A stretch of DNA of 64,000 bases from Herbinix sp. (GCA_029238935.1 JAQZBN010000008.1:1-64000), one strand, 5' to 3'; counted from the stretch's first letter, positions 27,056 through 37,218 are shown. Notes: a model not told the origin generated them from the letters alone. Made by a program: numbers and translations.

Positions 27056-27865
27056 TTATCTCAGGTTATTCGCTTGCTGTAACATCTCATCCGTAGCAGT
27101 AATCACTTTGGAGTTCATCTCATATGCTCGTTGAGCCACAATTAGATTCACCATCTCATCCACTGCTTGAACATTAGAACCTTCTAGATAGCCTTGTCGC
27201 ATCTTACTGGTTTTTAAACCTGCATCAGCTGACTCTATCCGTGGTTCTCCTGATGCTTCCGTGGCCTTTAATAAACTGTTGGACATCTTCATAAGCCCGC
27301 TAGGATTATTAAACTGTACTAGGCCAATTTGCACTCCAAGGGAGGTCGCTTCTCCATTCTCACCCGGATAAAATAACTCACCATTCTCTTGAATTGTTAC
27401 TTCAGAGGTATCATAAGCTTCATCCAAAATAATTGGAGTTCCTGTGGAATCCAAAACGGGGTTACCCGCTTTATCTGCTAAGGTATATCCTTCTGCTCCG
27501 ATTGAGAACTGAAAAGATCCATTTCTTGTATATGATACACTACCATCCGGAGATTGAACCATAAAAAATCCCTTTCCTTCAATAGCAAAGTCATTTTTAT
27601 TACCTGTCTCCGATAAGGTACCCTGGGAAAAGTTTGATGTGATTGCACTGTATCGAACTCCAAGACCCACCTGGATTCCGGAAGGTTTTGCTTCCCCATT
27701 GCTATCGGTAGCTTTTCCCTGCATCGTTTGATACAATAAGGATTTGAATTCAACACTTTCTTTTTTATATCCTGTTGTATTAATATTAGCCAAGTTATTT
27801 GATATGGTATCTACATTCGTTTGCTGCGAAATCATACCAGATGCTGCTGTCCATAAGGAACGCAT
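27056..27865 (-). CDS. Flagellar rod/hook-basal body protein, FlhP/FlgG-like
   Basis: A 269-residue protein with the flagellar rod signature at the N-terminus (MRSLWTAASGMISQQTNVD and NNLANINTTGYKKE), FAIEGKGFFMVQSPDG near 82-97 and the C-terminal FlgG-type domain VNLIVAQRAYEMNSKVI near 232-248. In B. subtilis the gene order mbl-flhO-flhP is the same. The product forms part of the distal rod or rod-hook junction and is exported through the flagellar type III system. AGGAGG precedes the ATG. Confidence 0.92.
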   Translation of the reverse strand: MRSLWTAASGMISQQTNVDTISNNLANINTTGYKKESVEFKSLLYQTMQGKATDSNGEAKPSGIQVGLGVRYSAITSNFSQGTLSETGNKNDFAIEGKGFFMVQSPDGSVSYTRNGSFQFSIGAEGYTLADKAGNPVLDSTGTPIILDEAYDTSEVTIQENGELFYPGENGEATSLGVQIGLVQFNNPSGLMKMSNSLLKATEASGEPRIESADAGLKTSKMRQGYLEGSNVQAVDEMVNLIVAQRAYEMNSKVITATDEMLQQANNLR

Positions 27866-27907
27866 AGATACAATCCTCCTATCTGTAAATCAACAACCAG
27901 TTAACAA

Positions 27908-28681
27908 TTACACCTTGCCTACAGCATTTGCTGCAAGATCTAAGGTTTTATCTACGGATTGTATTACCTTCTGATTTGCCTCATAAGCTCTGGTAATACT
28001 GATCATTTCAACCATCTCAGCTACTGCATTGACATTGGACTGCTCAGTAAAACCTTGTTTTATTGAGGCACTTCCTGTAAGCTCTACAGCTCCATCCAAG
28101 GTTTGATACATGGTATCATCAGTTTTTATTAAATAATCATAATCTTCAAAATCCACAACCTGTATCTGATCTATATAGGTTCCATCTGCATAGATATTAC
28201 CCATCTCGTCGATGACCACTTCAGCTGCATCCACCGGAACCATCACTTCACCACTTTCACCCATGAGATGATTCCCTTCCGAATCAACTACATACCCGTC
28301 TCTGGCCATAGTAAATGAACCATTACGGGTATAACTTATCCTATCATTTCCTTGATTATCCGTGGAGGACACTCGAAAGAATCCGTTACCCTCCAATGCT
28401 AAATCGTAGGTATTACCGGTTTGTCGTAAGGAGCCTTGTCCATAATTCGTATATACTTCACCCAGTTTTACACCAGGACTCATTCTACCTATGGGTCGGT
28501 TATTATATGCTTCGGATGAATCTCTCATCTTAATCGTAAGTAAACTATCAAAAGACTGACTCGTTACATTTTCCTCCTTATATCCGACAGTCGCCGAATT
28601 TGCGAGGTTATTTGCAATAATATCAAGTCTTTTTTGCTCATTAGCCATTCCTGTGTAAGCTGTATACAGCCCTCTTACCAT
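27908..28681 (-). CDS. Flagellar rod protein, FlhO/FlgF-like
   Basis: A 257-residue paralogue of the downstream protein: MVRGLYTAYTGMANEQKRLD and ANNLANSATVGYKEE at the N-terminus, LALEGNGFFRVS near 94-105 and MVEMISITRAYEANQKVIQS near 225-244. By order after mbl it corresponds to FlhO of Bacillus. It begins 13 nt after the mbl/mreB gene, behind AGGAGAGAT, so shape and flagellar rod genes share a transcript. Confidence 0.92.
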   Translation of the reverse strand: MVRGLYTAYTGMANEQKRLDIIANNLANSATVGYKEENVTSQSFDSLLTIKMRDSSEAYNNRPIGRMSPGVKLGEVYTNYGQGSLRQTGNTYDLALEGNGFFRVSSTDNQGNDRISYTRNGSFTMARDGYVVDSEGNHLMGESGEVMVPVDAAEVVIDEMGNIYADGTYIDQIQVVDFEDYDYLIKTDDTMYQTLDGAVELTGSASIKQGFTEQSNVNAVAEMVEMISITRAYEANQKVIQSVDKTLDLAANAVGKV

Positions 28682-28693
28682 AGGATCTCTCCT

Positions 28694-29683
28694 TTAATCT
28701 CTTTTTCCGCTTAAGAATTCAACGAATTTTCCTGTTCCTATCGCTACTGCTGTCATAGGATCTTCTGCAGTCATCGTCGTAATTCCTGTCTTCTCCTCAA
28801 TTAGTTCCTCTAATCCATAGAGTAGACATCCACCACCAGTTAATACAATACCTCTGTCTGCAATATCAGCAGCTAATTCCGGAGGAGTTTTCTCAAGAAC
28901 GCTGTGAACTGCTTCTACAATTTGTGAAGTTGTTTCTTTTAATGCTTCTTCTGTTTCTTCAGAGGTAACAGCAATCGTCTTAGGTAAACCAGTCACTAAG
29001 TTACGACCACGAACCTCCATGGAAACAGTTTCAGGTCTGCGGTATGCAGAACCTATTTTTATCTTGATATCTTCTGCTGTTCTTTCACCAATCAACAGAT
29101 TATGTTTCTTTCTCATATATCTTACAATTGCATCATCAAAATCATCGCCAGCAATCTTAACCGATGTGCTAACAACGGTACCTCCTAAGGAAATAACTGC
29201 AATATCTGTTGTTCCACCACCGATGTCTACTATCATATTACCGCAAGGTCTGGATATATCAATACCAGCACCAATTGCCGCAGCAATCGGTTCTTCAATA
29301 ATAGCTACTTCTCTGGCACCTGCCTGATAAGTAGCATCTTCTACTGCCTTTTTCTCAACTTCAGTAACACCGCTGGGAACGCAAACACTAATTCTTGGTT
29401 TACGGAATCTTTGCTTACCAACTGCCTTCTGAATAAAATACTTCAACATCTTCTCAGTAACGGTATAATCAGAAATAACGCCCTGTCTAAGAGGACGTAC
29501 TGCAACAATATTACCCGGTGTTCTACCGAGCATCAATCTAGCCTCCTCACCAATCGCTTTTATCTTATTGGTGTCTCTGTCAAATGCTACTACCGAAGGC
29601 TCTTTTAAAACGACTCCCTTACCTTTTATATATACCAATACACTTGCTGTACCCAAGTCAATTCCAATATCACTACCTAACAT
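28694..29683 (-). CDS. mbl: MreB/Mbl actin-like cell shape protein
   Basis: A 329-residue actin-fold protein starting at the ATG at 29683 ([18 protein letters not shown]) after AAAGGAG. Nucleotide-binding motifs: phosphate 1 [10 protein letters not shown], connect 1 and phosphate 2 [20 protein letters not shown] (about 155-174), and adenosine motif [14 protein letters not shown] near 277. It forms membrane-bound filaments that guide peptidoglycan synthesis. The flhO-flhP genes immediately downstream suggest Mbl rather than MreB, which is usually next to mreCD. The symbol rests on this context. Confidence 0.88.
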   Translation of the reverse strand: MLGSDIGIDLGTASVLVYIKGKGVVLKEPSVVAFDRDTNKIKAIGEEARLMLGRTPGNIVAVRPLRQGVISDYTVTEKMLKYFIQKAVGKQRFRKPRISVCVPSGVTEVEKKAVEDATYQAGAREVAIIEEPIAAAIGAGIDISRPCGNMIVDIGGGTTDIAVISLGGTVVSTSVKIAGDDFDDAIVRYMRKKHNLLIGERTAEDIKIKIGSAYRRPETVSMEVRGRNLVTGLPKTIAVTSEETEEALKETTSQIVEAVHSVLEKTPPELAADIADRGIVLTGGGCLLYGLEELIEEKTGITTMTAEDPMTAVAIGTGKFVEFLSGKRD

Positions 29684-29917
29684 AATGCATCTCCTTTCCA
29701 ATCCGTTCTTTTAACGTACTATTTAATCTAATTTATTAAGAAGTTTATCTCATCAAGTTCTATCATATATATTTTCTTCCAATACTCGGTAACTTAAACA
29801 TACTCGAGTATATTATATATTGTTTTTCCGTAATTTTCAAAGGAAATTTTAAAAAGTTTTCTTATTCGCCATATTTCTTGGGATTTAACCAAGAATATTC
29901 CATTCCTATACTTGCTA

Positions 29918-29946
29918 TTGTGAGTTACTCTTCATTGTACTATAAT
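29918..29946 (+). promoter_or_regulatory. Promoter of the small membrane protein gene
   Basis: TTGTGA (29918-29923), 17-nt spacer, TATAAT (29941-29946), ending 34 nt before the ATG at 29981. Confidence 0.7.
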
Positions 29947-29980
29947 TAACACAAAGTATGAATGAAAATGAGGTACTCCC

Positions 29981-30490
29981 ATGTCAAATAAATCAAATCT
30001 TATGAAACAGGAATTACGGAAAATAGCTAACTATATAGCAGTGATACAGACAGGCCGTTTTGAAACCATATCTCTAGGACTATCTATCATCTATGTCCTA
30101 ACAATGAAGTTTGCTTTTGCACCTATTTATATCCTTCTTACTCTACATGTTCTACCTTTGATTCTATCCTTTTGGGTGAAAGATTACGCAAAAAAATATC
30201 AATATGTATATTTAGAACGGATCGTAACTGAAGATAAGTTCTTATTAAATCAATTAAAGGAGAAATATCATTATAATAAGCTTAATTATTTGTCCAGGTC
30301 TATTACACTGGGTTTCACTGTATTCTTATTATTTTTATGGCAGTATCGTTTTCATAACCTAGAGCATCCCAATCACTATTTTGAGAATTTACCCTCAGGG
30401 ATTATAATTGGGGTAGTACTTATCCGGATTGTTGCTCCCTTCATTAATTATATCAGACTTCATAAAGCTTTGTCGATGAATAAAGTGTAA
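29981..30490 (+). CDS. Small membrane protein of unknown function
   Basis: A 169-residue protein I do not recognise. It has three to four hydrophobic segments: about 30-62 (ISLGLSIIYVLTMKFAFAPI continuing into a second helix ending at SFWV), about 108-124 (LGFTVFLLFLW) and about 138-155 (GIIIGVVLIRIVAPF). A basic, Tyr- and Lys-rich loop (about 65-103) lies between the second and third. There are no catalytic motifs. It has its own promoter and stands alone between the mbl block and the str operon, both transcribed the other way. Confidence 0.7.
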   Translation: MSNKSNLMKQELRKIANYIAVIQTGRFETISLGLSIIYVLTMKFAFAPIYILLTLHVLPLILSFWVKDYAKKYQYVYLERIVTEDKFLLNQLKEKYHYNKLNYLSRSITLGFTVFLLFLWQYRFHNLEHPNHYFENLPSGIIIGVVLIRIVAPFINYIRLHKALSMNKV

Positions 30491-30585
30491 ATACTGCATG
30501 GATATTGATGGGTAATCTATATATAGCTCATACTACTGACTTCTTTCCTTGCTTCATTGATTGGTAAATAGTTATCTACACTTTA

Positions 30586-30628
30586 GTAATATTGGACTTT
30601 AGTAAATGTTCACTAAAGCCAATATTAC
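30586..30628 (+). terminator. Long hairpin 3' of the small membrane protein gene
   Basis: GTAATATTGGACTTTAGT (30586-30603) pairs with ACTAAAGCCAATATTAC (30612-30628) with a single bulge, 95 nt after the stop codon. No clear T-run follows on either strand. The gap 30491-30814 otherwise holds only the tuf terminator. Confidence 0.5.
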
Positions 30629-30756
30629 AATTTACCTACCTCAGTGATGACTCACATTTTCAACCATAACTCTTATGTCTTTATAAGTGATAACTTCTTA
30701 GATTTATCTTCAAGCATTTTTTGTAATCATATGACTACCTATTTATATCTAATTTT

Positions 30757-30800
30757 AAATATTATAAAAAAGCTGCCTCTTGGTAACCAAGAGACAGCTT
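30757..30800 (-). terminator. Terminator of the str operon (after tuf)
   Basis: AAGCTGCCTCTTGGT (30770-30784) pairs with ACCAAGAGACAGCTT (30786-30800) with one wobble. Leftward the stem is followed by TTTTTATAATATTT. Confidence 0.9.
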
Positions 30801-30814
30801 ATTATTTAATTTAA

Positions 30815-31945
30815 TTATGCGATAATAGTAGCAACCTTACCGGAACCTACTGTTCTACCACCTTCACGGATAGCGAAGCCTAAACCTTGCTCCATAGCGA
30901 TCGGATGAATTAATTCAATGTTCATCTCGATGTTATCGCCAGGCATACACATCTCTACACCTTCAGGAAGGTTGCAAACGCCAGTAACGTCAGTTGTTCT
31001 GAAATAGAACTGAGGTCTGTAGTTATTGAAGAAAGGAGTATGACGTCCACCTTCTTCTTTTGTTAAAACGTAAACCTGAGCAGTGAATTTCTTATGGCAT
31101 TTGATTGAGTTTGGTTTGCAAAGAACCTGTCCTCTTTCAATTTCGTTTCTTTGAACACCACGAAGAAGTGCACCGATGTTATCACCAGCCTGAGCCTCAT
31201 CAAGAAGCTTTCTGAACATTTCGATACCGGTTACAACAACTTTACGGTTCTCTTCTTTAATACCAACGATTTCAACTTCCTCAGATACGTGAAGAATACC
31301 ACGCTCAACACGGCCAGTAGCAACAGTACCACGACCAGTGATAGAGAATACGTCTTCGATAGGCATTAAGAAAGGCTTGTCTGTCTCTCTCTGAGGATCT
31401 GGAATCCAAGTATCAACTGCTTCAAATAATTCAAGAATCTTATCGCCCCAAGCGCCGTTAGGATCTTCAAGAGCTTTAAGAGCGGAACCTTGGATGATTG
31501 GAGTATCATCGCCAGGGAACTCATATTCATTTAATAAATCTCTAACTTCCATCTCAACTAACTCAAGAAGCTCAGGATCATCAACCATATCACATTTGTT
31601 CATGAATACTACGATGTAAGGTACACCTACCTGACGGGAAAGTAAGATGTGCTCTTTTGTCTGAGCCATAACACCGTCAGTAGCAGCTACAACGAGGATA
31701 GCACCATCCATCTGAGCAGCACCAGTGATCATGTTCTTTACATAGTCAGCATGTCCTGTGATACCTCTTGCTTTTTCTTCTGGAGCTTTGTCGATCTGAT
31801 CGAATGCTACAACTTCGCCAGTTCCAAGTCTCTCATGAAGGGTCTTTGTGATTGCTGCTGTAAGAGTAGTCTTACCATGGTCAACGTGACCGATGGTACC
31901 GATATTACAATGTGGTTTGTTTCTTGTAAATTTAGCCTTTGCCAT
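30815..31945 (-). CDS. tuf: Elongation factor Tu with a 21-residue internal deletion
   Basis: EF-Tu carries aminoacyl-tRNA to the ribosome with GTP. The product is 376 residues where the family has about 397. The G1 motif GHVDHGKT (near 19) and G4 NKCD are present, as are domains 2 and 3 up to GKVATIIA. Between ARGIT (switch I threonine) and GHADYVKNM, however, the usual ~21 residues, including the DCP of the G3 DCPGH motif, are missing. The junction is between 31757 and 31756 and the loss is exactly 63 nt, so the frame is kept. By family knowledge, losing the G3 aspartate and the beta strands before it should abolish normal GTP switching. Options are a non-functional second copy, a real variant with another role, or an assembly error. 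It follows fusA in the str operon and has a strong AAAGGAGG site. Confidence 0.9.
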   Translation of the reverse strand: MAKAKFTRNKPHCNIGTIGHVDHGKTTLTAAITKTLHERLGTGEVVAFDQIDKAPEEKARGITGHADYVKNMITGAAQMDGAILVVAATDGVMAQTKEHILLSRQVGVPYIVVFMNKCDMVDDPELLELVEMEVRDLLNEYEFPGDDTPIIQGSALKALEDPNGAWGDKILELFEAVDTWIPDPQRETDKPFLMPIEDVFSITGRGTVATGRVERGILHVSEEVEIVGIKEENRKVVVTGIEMFRKLLDEAQAGDNIGALLRGVQRNEIERGQVLCKPNSIKCHKKFTAQVYVLTKEEGGRHTPFFNNYRPQFYFRTTDVTGVCNLPEGVEMCMPGDNIEMNIELIHPIAMEQGLGFAIREGGRTVGSGKVATIIA

Positions 31946-31972
31946 TTTACAACGTCCTCCTTTAATTATGAA

Positions 31973-32041
31973 TGCTTATATAAGCAAATGTTTATTTGCC
32001 CTTACAGGAAATACTCTGTTAAGAGCATTCCCTTTAGGGCA
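31973..32041 (-). promoter_or_regulatory. Structured tuf leader with competing stems
   Basis: In the 212-nt fusA-tuf spacer a stem TGCCCTTA (31997-32004) with TTAGGGCA (32034-32041) encloses GGAA..CTCT/AGAG..TTCC pairs. A second hairpin GCAAAT (31984-31989) with ATTTGC (31994-31999) overlaps it, and a palindrome TGCTTATATAAGCA (31973-31986) overlaps that. The three cannot all form at once. The palindrome lies close to the tuf ribosome site. Confidence 0.45.
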
Positions 32042-32157
32042 GATTTTATTTATATTGCCTCATATGCCATATTATATTTCAAGTTAGAAATATTTTCAAG
32101 CAAAATTAACTTATATATTCACTTTTGTCTTTAATTTCTAACTCTTTTTTAAATTAA

Positions 32158-34278
32158 TTATTTCTTACCTTTTAAAGAAAGTACTTTTTCCTGAACGTTT
32201 TTAGGAACCGGCTCATAGGTTGAGAAGAACATGGAGTATGCACCACGACCCTGAGTTCTGGAACGAAGGGATGTTGAGTATCCAAACATTTCGGACAACG
32301 GAACAAATCCTCTAATTAACTTCGTACCATTAATATCCTCTGTACCTTCAATACGTCCACGACGGGAGCTGATATCACCGATAACATCACCCATATAATC
32401 ATCCGGAACTGTTACTTCTACTCTCATGATTGGCTCAAGTAAGATGGAATCTGCTTTGTGCATCGCATCTTTAAATGCCATAGAACCAGCAATCTTGAAT
32501 GCCATTTCATTGGAGTCAACTTCATGGTAAGAACCATCGTATACAGTAGCTTTTACACCAAGTACTGGATATCCACCTAAGATACCAGCTTTGGTTGCTT
32601 CCTCGATACCTTCACCAACTGCAGGAATGTATTCTCTAGGAATAGCACCACCAACGATTGCTGAAACAAATTCGAAAGTCTTCTCGGAGTTAGCATCCAT
32701 AGGCTCAAAGCGAACCTTACAATGACCGTACTGACCACGACCACCGGACTGCTTAGCGTATTTACTATCAACTTCAACAGTCTTAGTAAAGGTTTCTTTG
32801 TATGCAACCTGAGGAGCACCAACATTTGCCTCAACTTTAAACTCACGAAGAAGTCTATCAACGATAATTTCAAGGTGTAACTCACCCATACCGGCGATAA
32901 TTGTCTGACCTGTTTCTTCGTTTGTAAATGTTCTGAAGGTAGGATCTTCTTCTGCAAGTTTTGCTAAAGCTTCACCCATCTTATCCTGACCAGCTTTTGT
33001 CTTAGGTTCGATCGCAACCTGAATAACAGGTTCAGGGAATTCCATAGACTCTAGGATTACAGGGGATTTTTCATCACAGATGGTATCACCTGTTGTAGTA
33101 ACCTTCAAACCTACTGCTGCTGCGATATCTCCAGAATAAACCTTTTCAAGGTCTTCTCTCTTATTCGCGTGCATCTGTAGAATACGACCAACACGTTCCT
33201 TCTTGTTCTTTGTGGAGTTAAGTACATAAGAACCTGAATTTAAGGTACCGGAGTAAACTCTAAAGAATGCAAGCTTTCCAACGAATGGATCGGCCATAAT
33301 TTTGAATGCTAAAGCTGCAAAAGGCTCCTCATCGGAGGACTTTCTGTGAACTTCATTACCATCCTCATCCACACCCTTGATGTCAGCAATGTCGGTAGGA
33401 GCTGGTAAATATTCAATAACAGCATCCAGAAGTTTCTGAACGCCCTTATTTCTGTAAGCGGAACCACAGCATACAGGGATGATCTGAACATTGATGGTAG
33501 CTTTTCTTAAAGCTGCTTTCAACTCTTCAGTAGAAGGTTCTTCACCCTCTAAGAATTTTTCAATCAATTCATCATCTGTCTCACAGATAGCTTCAATCAT
33601 AGTAGCTCTGTATTCTTCTGCTTCGTCCATCATATCTTCAGGGATTTCGGAAATTGAGATATCTTCGCCCTTATCATCATTATAAAAATAAGCTTTCATC
33701 TCAAATAAATCGATAACTCCCTTGAAGGTATCTTCTTTACCGATAGGTAATTGAATCGCAACTGGATTTTTACCTAATCTGGTTCTAATCATTCTAACAA
33801 CATTGTAAAAATCAGCACCAGAAATGTCCATCTTATTAACGAATGCCATTCTAGGTACCTGATATTTATCAGCTTGACGCCATACGGTCTCTGACTGTGG
33901 CTCAACGCCACCTTTTGCACAGAATACACCAACCGCACTGTCTAGTACACGTAAAGAACGTTCTACTTCTACAGTAAAGTCTACGTGACCAGGAGTATCA
34001 ATGATGTTGATACGATGCTCCTGCGCACCAGGAATTTTCTTATGCTCAAACTCTTGAGTCCAATGACATGTTGTCGCCGCTGATGTAATAGTAATACCTC
34101 TTTCCTGCTCTTGTTCCATCCAGTCCATGGTTGCAGTACCTTCGTGGGTATCACCTATCTTGTAGTTAACACCGGTATAATATAGGATACGTTCGGTAAG
34201 TGTTGTCTTACCAGCATCGATATGCGCCATAATACCAATGTTTCTAGTCTTCTCTAACGGATATTGTCTTCCTGCCAA
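32158..34278 (-). CDS. fusA: Elongation factor G
   Basis: A 706-residue translocation GTPase of normal length. G1 [15 protein letters not shown] (about 18-32), switch I with [13 protein letters not shown]3 [10 protein letters not shown] near 91, G4 NKMD near 146, then domains II-V with [14 protein letters not shown] near 470 and [16 protein letters not shown] near 515. It moves tRNA and mRNA through the ribosome after peptide bond formation and aids ribosome recycling. It is the third gene of rpsL-rpsG-fusA-tuf. An AAGGAGG site precedes the ATG. All GTPase motifs are intact, in contrast to tuf downstream. Confidence 0.97.
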   Translation of the reverse strand: MAGRQYPLEKTRNIGIMAHIDAGKTTLTERILYYTGVNYKIGDTHEGTATMDWMEQEQERGITITSAATTCHWTQEFEHKKIPGAQEHRINIIDTPGHVDFTVEVERSLRVLDSAVGVFCAKGGVEPQSETVWRQADKYQVPRMAFVNKMDISGADFYNVVRMIRTRLGKNPVAIQLPIGKEDTFKGVIDLFEMKAYFYNDDKGEDISISEIPEDMMDEAEEYRATMIEAICETDDELIEKFLEGEEPSTEELKAALRKATINVQIIPVCCGSAYRNKGVQKLLDAVIEYLPAPTDIADIKGVDEDGNEVHRKSSDEEPFAALAFKIMADPFVGKLAFFRVYSGTLNSGSYVLNSTKNKKERVGRILQMHANKREDLEKVYSGDIAAAVGLKVTTTGDTICDEKSPVILESMEFPEPVIQVAIEPKTKAGQDKMGEALAKLAEEDPTFRTFTNEETGQTIIAGMGELHLEIIVDRLLREFKVEANVGAPQVAYKETFTKTVEVDSKYAKQSGGRGQYGHCKVRFEPMDANSEKTFEFVSAIVGGAIPREYIPAVGEGIEEATKAGILGGYPVLGVKATVYDGSYHEVDSNEMAFKIAGSMAFKDAMHKADSILLEPIMRVEVTVPDDYMGDVIGDISSRRGRIEGTEDINGTKLIRGFVPLSEMFGYSTSLRSRTQGRGAYSMFFSTYEPVPKNVQEKVLSLKGKK

Positions 34279-34342
34279 GGATAATTCCTCCTTAATTTTG
34301 ACAAAGAATGATTTCCATCATTCTCTATATCTATGCTCCTAC

Positions 34343-34419
34343 AATTATCACAACAATAGACCACCTGCTAAGCAGACGCTCTATTGTCATGAGTAAAAGA
34401 AGCTTCTGCCGTGATAATT
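34343..34419 (-). promoter_or_regulatory. Multi-stem RNA structure in the rpsG-fusA spacer
   Basis: AATTATCAC (34343-34351) pairs perfectly with GTGATAATT (34411-34419). Inside it, ACAATAG (34353-34359) pairs with CTATTGT (34381-34387), which encloses CTGC-TAA-GCAG (34365-34375). The palindrome AGAAGCTTCT (34398-34407) forms the second arm. The element fills most of the spacer and starts 7 nt after the rpsG stop. There is no T-run, so it looks like a branched structured RNA rather than a terminator. Confidence 0.5.
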
Positions 34420-34425
34420 AAACTA

Positions 34426-34920
<495 letters not shown>

Positions 34921-35115
34921 TTAACGAATTGTAAAATTCGCCAGTCAATTAATTCCTCGGTACTCACAACTGCTAGAACAATCTGTCCTTAACTATTGCT
35001 TGTGTTCGTGCTCAGTTTAACTCAATTTTCCAACATAACCTGTAACCCACAGAAATACAAATCAAACGGAAATAAAAAATTAATCCGGCACTTAACTTAG
35101 TAATGAAATAATAGT

Positions 35116-35137
35116 ATATGAAATCATTATTTCATAT
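35116..35137 (-). promoter_or_regulatory. Small hairpin in the rpsL-rpsG spacer
   Basis: ATATGAAAT (35116-35124) pairs with ATTTCATAT (35129-35137) around a CATT loop, 30 nt after the rpsL stop codon. There is no T-run. It could be an mRNA stability element or a regulatory fold. Nothing else is evident in the 271-nt spacer. Confidence 0.35.
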
Positions 35138-35167
35138 TCCTTATTATCTCTAAGAAATTAGTTTAAA

Positions 35168-35590
35168 TTATTTCTTTGCTTCCTTAGGTCTCTTAGCACC
35201 GTACTTAGAACGTGCTTGTCTTCTCTTAGCAACGCCTGCAGTATCAAGTGTACCTCTGACAATGTGGTATCTGGTACCAGGTAAGTCCTTTACCCTACCA
35301 CCTCTGATCAGAACAACGCTATGCTCCTGAAGGTTGTGACCTTCACCAGGGATATAGCTTGTTACTTCGATTCCGTTGGAAAGACGAACTCTGGCAATTT
35401 TACGAAGCGCTGAGTTAGGTTTCTTAGGAGTTGCTGTTCTAACTGCGGTACATACGCCTCTCTTCTGTGGTGAAGAAACATCCGTAGTTCTCTTGCTAAG
35501 TGAGTTAAAACCCTTCTGTAAAGCAGGAGAGGTTGATTTCTTCTCAACAGTCTGTCTTCCTTTTCTTACTAATTGGTTAAATGTGGGCAT
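35168..35590 (-). CDS. rpsL: 30S ribosomal protein S12
   Basis: A 140-residue S12, full length, with the decoding-centre loop [17 protein letters not shown] (about 40-56) in wild-type form at the lysines where streptomycin-resistance mutations occur. The second loop is [17 protein letters not shown] (about 91-107). It is the first gene of the str operon, with a consensus promoter about 150 nt upstream and CAGGAGGTG before the ATG. Confidence 0.97.
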   Translation of the reverse strand: MPTFNQLVRKGRQTVEKKSTSPALQKGFNSLSKRTTDVSSPQKRGVCTAVRTATPKKPNSALRKIARVRLSNGIEVTSYIPGEGHNLQEHSVVLIRGGRVKDLPGTRYHIVRGTLDTAGVAKRRQARSKYGAKRPKEAKK

Positions 35591-35736
35591 TAATTTTTCA
35601 CCTCCTGAAAATTATTAACAATCATAACAAAAATGTTCTGTGGTTTCAATGTGCACCTTCTTAAAAGATACCTATATAAGGATCAACAAAAAGTGCATAA
35701 AAAATACGTTGCATGTAAAAATTTACACGCTAGATG

Positions 35737-35765
35737 ATTATAAGCAAAGTAGCGATAATTGTCAA
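35737..35765 (-). promoter_or_regulatory. Consensus promoter of the str operon
   Basis: Leftward TTGACA (35765-35760), 17-nt spacer, TATAAT (35742-35737): a perfect housekeeping promoter. The leader of about 140 nt contains a small GTAAA/TTTAC hairpin near its 5' end. The 381-nt divergent gap to the WYL gene holds nothing else I can identify. Confidence 0.88.
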
Positions 35766-35971
35766 GTAATTTTTTTATCATACAGCATGATTTCACAATT
35801 ATTGTTTACATCTCCCAATTTTTTCAAGTTATTTATTGTATTTTAGCTTCTTTCCTAACTTTCCCTCATTTTCTGTTCTTTCTTGATTCTTATTTCAGCT
35901 TATAGTAAGATGTATTTAGTGTTTTATTCCATATCGTTTCGGAATAAAGGTATCTTAAGGAGGGGTTTTTT

Positions 35972-36964
35972 ATGAAGGACATGGCACAGACAGAAAGGCA
36001 GATTTTTATCTTGCTCTTACTTTCTGAAAACAAGCGAGGTTACACGATTAATGATATTCATGATTCACTGGAAAAATGGAACGTGATCGTGGATAAAAAA
36101 ACTATTATGCGAGATATTGACAGCTTATCCAGTATTTGTTTTATTTCAGAAGAACAAAGAAGTGGCAAGACCTATTATACCGCAGATAAGTTCCGCTTAC
36201 GGGATATCACCTTTACTTCTCCCGAGCTGATCTCTCTCGCCTTCTTATTAGAACTATTAAAACCTTATAAACATATGGCCATGGGAAAGTCCTCCATTGA
36301 GCTAATTCATAAATTAATAGATAATACGACAAATTTAAACCAAGAATTTATTAAACATTTTAATGATTTAGTCAGTATAAATACGAATACGCATGTTAAT
36401 GATTCCGTTGATCCTGAGATTGAAAAACTATTACAATCAGCGATACAATCTAAAGTAAAAATACATATTGTATACCGAAGCTTTCAAAGCAAAGAAAATA
36501 CAGAAAGAACCATACATCCCTACGAACTCTTTATCAATGACGGATGTTTGAATGTCATTGGCTTCTGTGAGTTGCGTAATTCCATACGAGATTTCCGTGT
36601 TTCCCGTATTAAAGAAATCACCTTAACAGAGGATAATTTTACAATTCCCAAACAATATTATGAGGAACGAAAACGAAATAAATTCATCCATTTATCCGGG
36701 AATGAGCCGGAGCAAATTGTTATCTCTTTTGATCAGAAGACCTCAGACTATATCAAGGAATATGAAGCGGAACGGGCTGATGAAATTGTAGACGAAGGGC
36801 ATGGTATTTTATTTGTAAGAAATACTGCAATCACCGATGAATTGATTCGTTGGATTCTTCAATTTGGATCTGGCGCTAAGGTAGTTTCACCACAAAATTT
36901 AAGAGAACGGATAGAGAAAGATTTAAAAGAAAACCTTCAACTGTATGAAGATGATAACATATAA
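35972..36964 (+). CDS. WYL-domain transcriptional regulator
   Basis: A 330-residue protein behind a very strong AAGGAGGGG site. An N-terminal winged helix (about 8-75, with GYTINDIHDSLEK and DKKTIMRDIDSL) precedes a WYL domain (about 140-235, with KVKIHIVYRSF, IHPYELFINDGCLNVIGFCE and IRDFRVSRIKEI). A C-terminal WCX-like domain follows (about 245-325, EPEQIVISFD). WYL regulators sense nucleic acid or small ligands. Some control DNA repair or defence genes, but no such target is adjacent. It is divergent from the str operon, and its target is unknown. Confidence 0.9.
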   Translation: MKDMAQTERQIFILLLLSENKRGYTINDIHDSLEKWNVIVDKKTIMRDIDSLSSICFISEEQRSGKTYYTADKFRLRDITFTSPELISLAFLLELLKPYKHMAMGKSSIELIHKLIDNTTNLNQEFIKHFNDLVSINTNTHVNDSVDPEIEKLLQSAIQSKVKIHIVYRSFQSKENTERTIHPYELFINDGCLNVIGFCELRNSIRDFRVSRIKEITLTEDNFTIPKQYYEERKRNKFIHLSGNEPEQIVISFDQKTSDYIKEYEAERADEIVDEGHGILFVRNTAITDELIRWILQFGSGAKVVSPQNLRERIEKDLKENLQLYEDDNI

Positions 36965-36980
36965 TAAGAACAATTTATAT

Positions 36981-37042
36981 AAGCTGCCACAGACATTCTA
37001 GTATAGAATAACTATATTAGCATATCTGCAGCAGCTTTTGTC
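36981..37042 (+). terminator. Terminator after the WYL gene
   Basis: AAGCTGC (36981-36987) pairs with GCAGCTT (37031-37037), with smaller internal pairs, followed by TTTGTCTTGCATTT. Confidence 0.6.
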
Positions 37043-37200
37043 TTGCATTTATATTTTGCTTCTAAATTTTATATTACATTTTGCTTTTATGTTTTGCATT
37101 TGTATTTCGTTTTTATATTTTGTATTTATTTTTGTTTTATTTTTTATTATTTTGTATCTATAGTCTTGTATTCCTTATCTTATGTCTTTATCCTTATCTA
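37040..37200. repeat. Low-complexity T-rich tract 3' of mrp
   Basis: About 160 nt made of irregular repeats of TTTTGCATTTATATTTTGC and TTTTATATTTTGTATTT type units on the + strand. As mrp 3' untranslated RNA it would be A-rich. It resembles in style, not in sequence, the array downstream of lysC. Confidence 0.6.
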
Positions 37201-37218
37201 CGATCTTGTCCTACCCAC

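Noticed and set aside
31649-32134. A 161-codon + strand frame over the tuf start and leader
   Set aside because: It is antisense to tuf and its leader, rich in Cys and Ser, with no ribosome site.
35972-36964. WYL regulator as the marker of a defence island
   Set aside because: WYL proteins often accompany defence systems, but the neighbours are ribosomal genes and mrp. No nuclease, methylase or toxin genes are adjacent.
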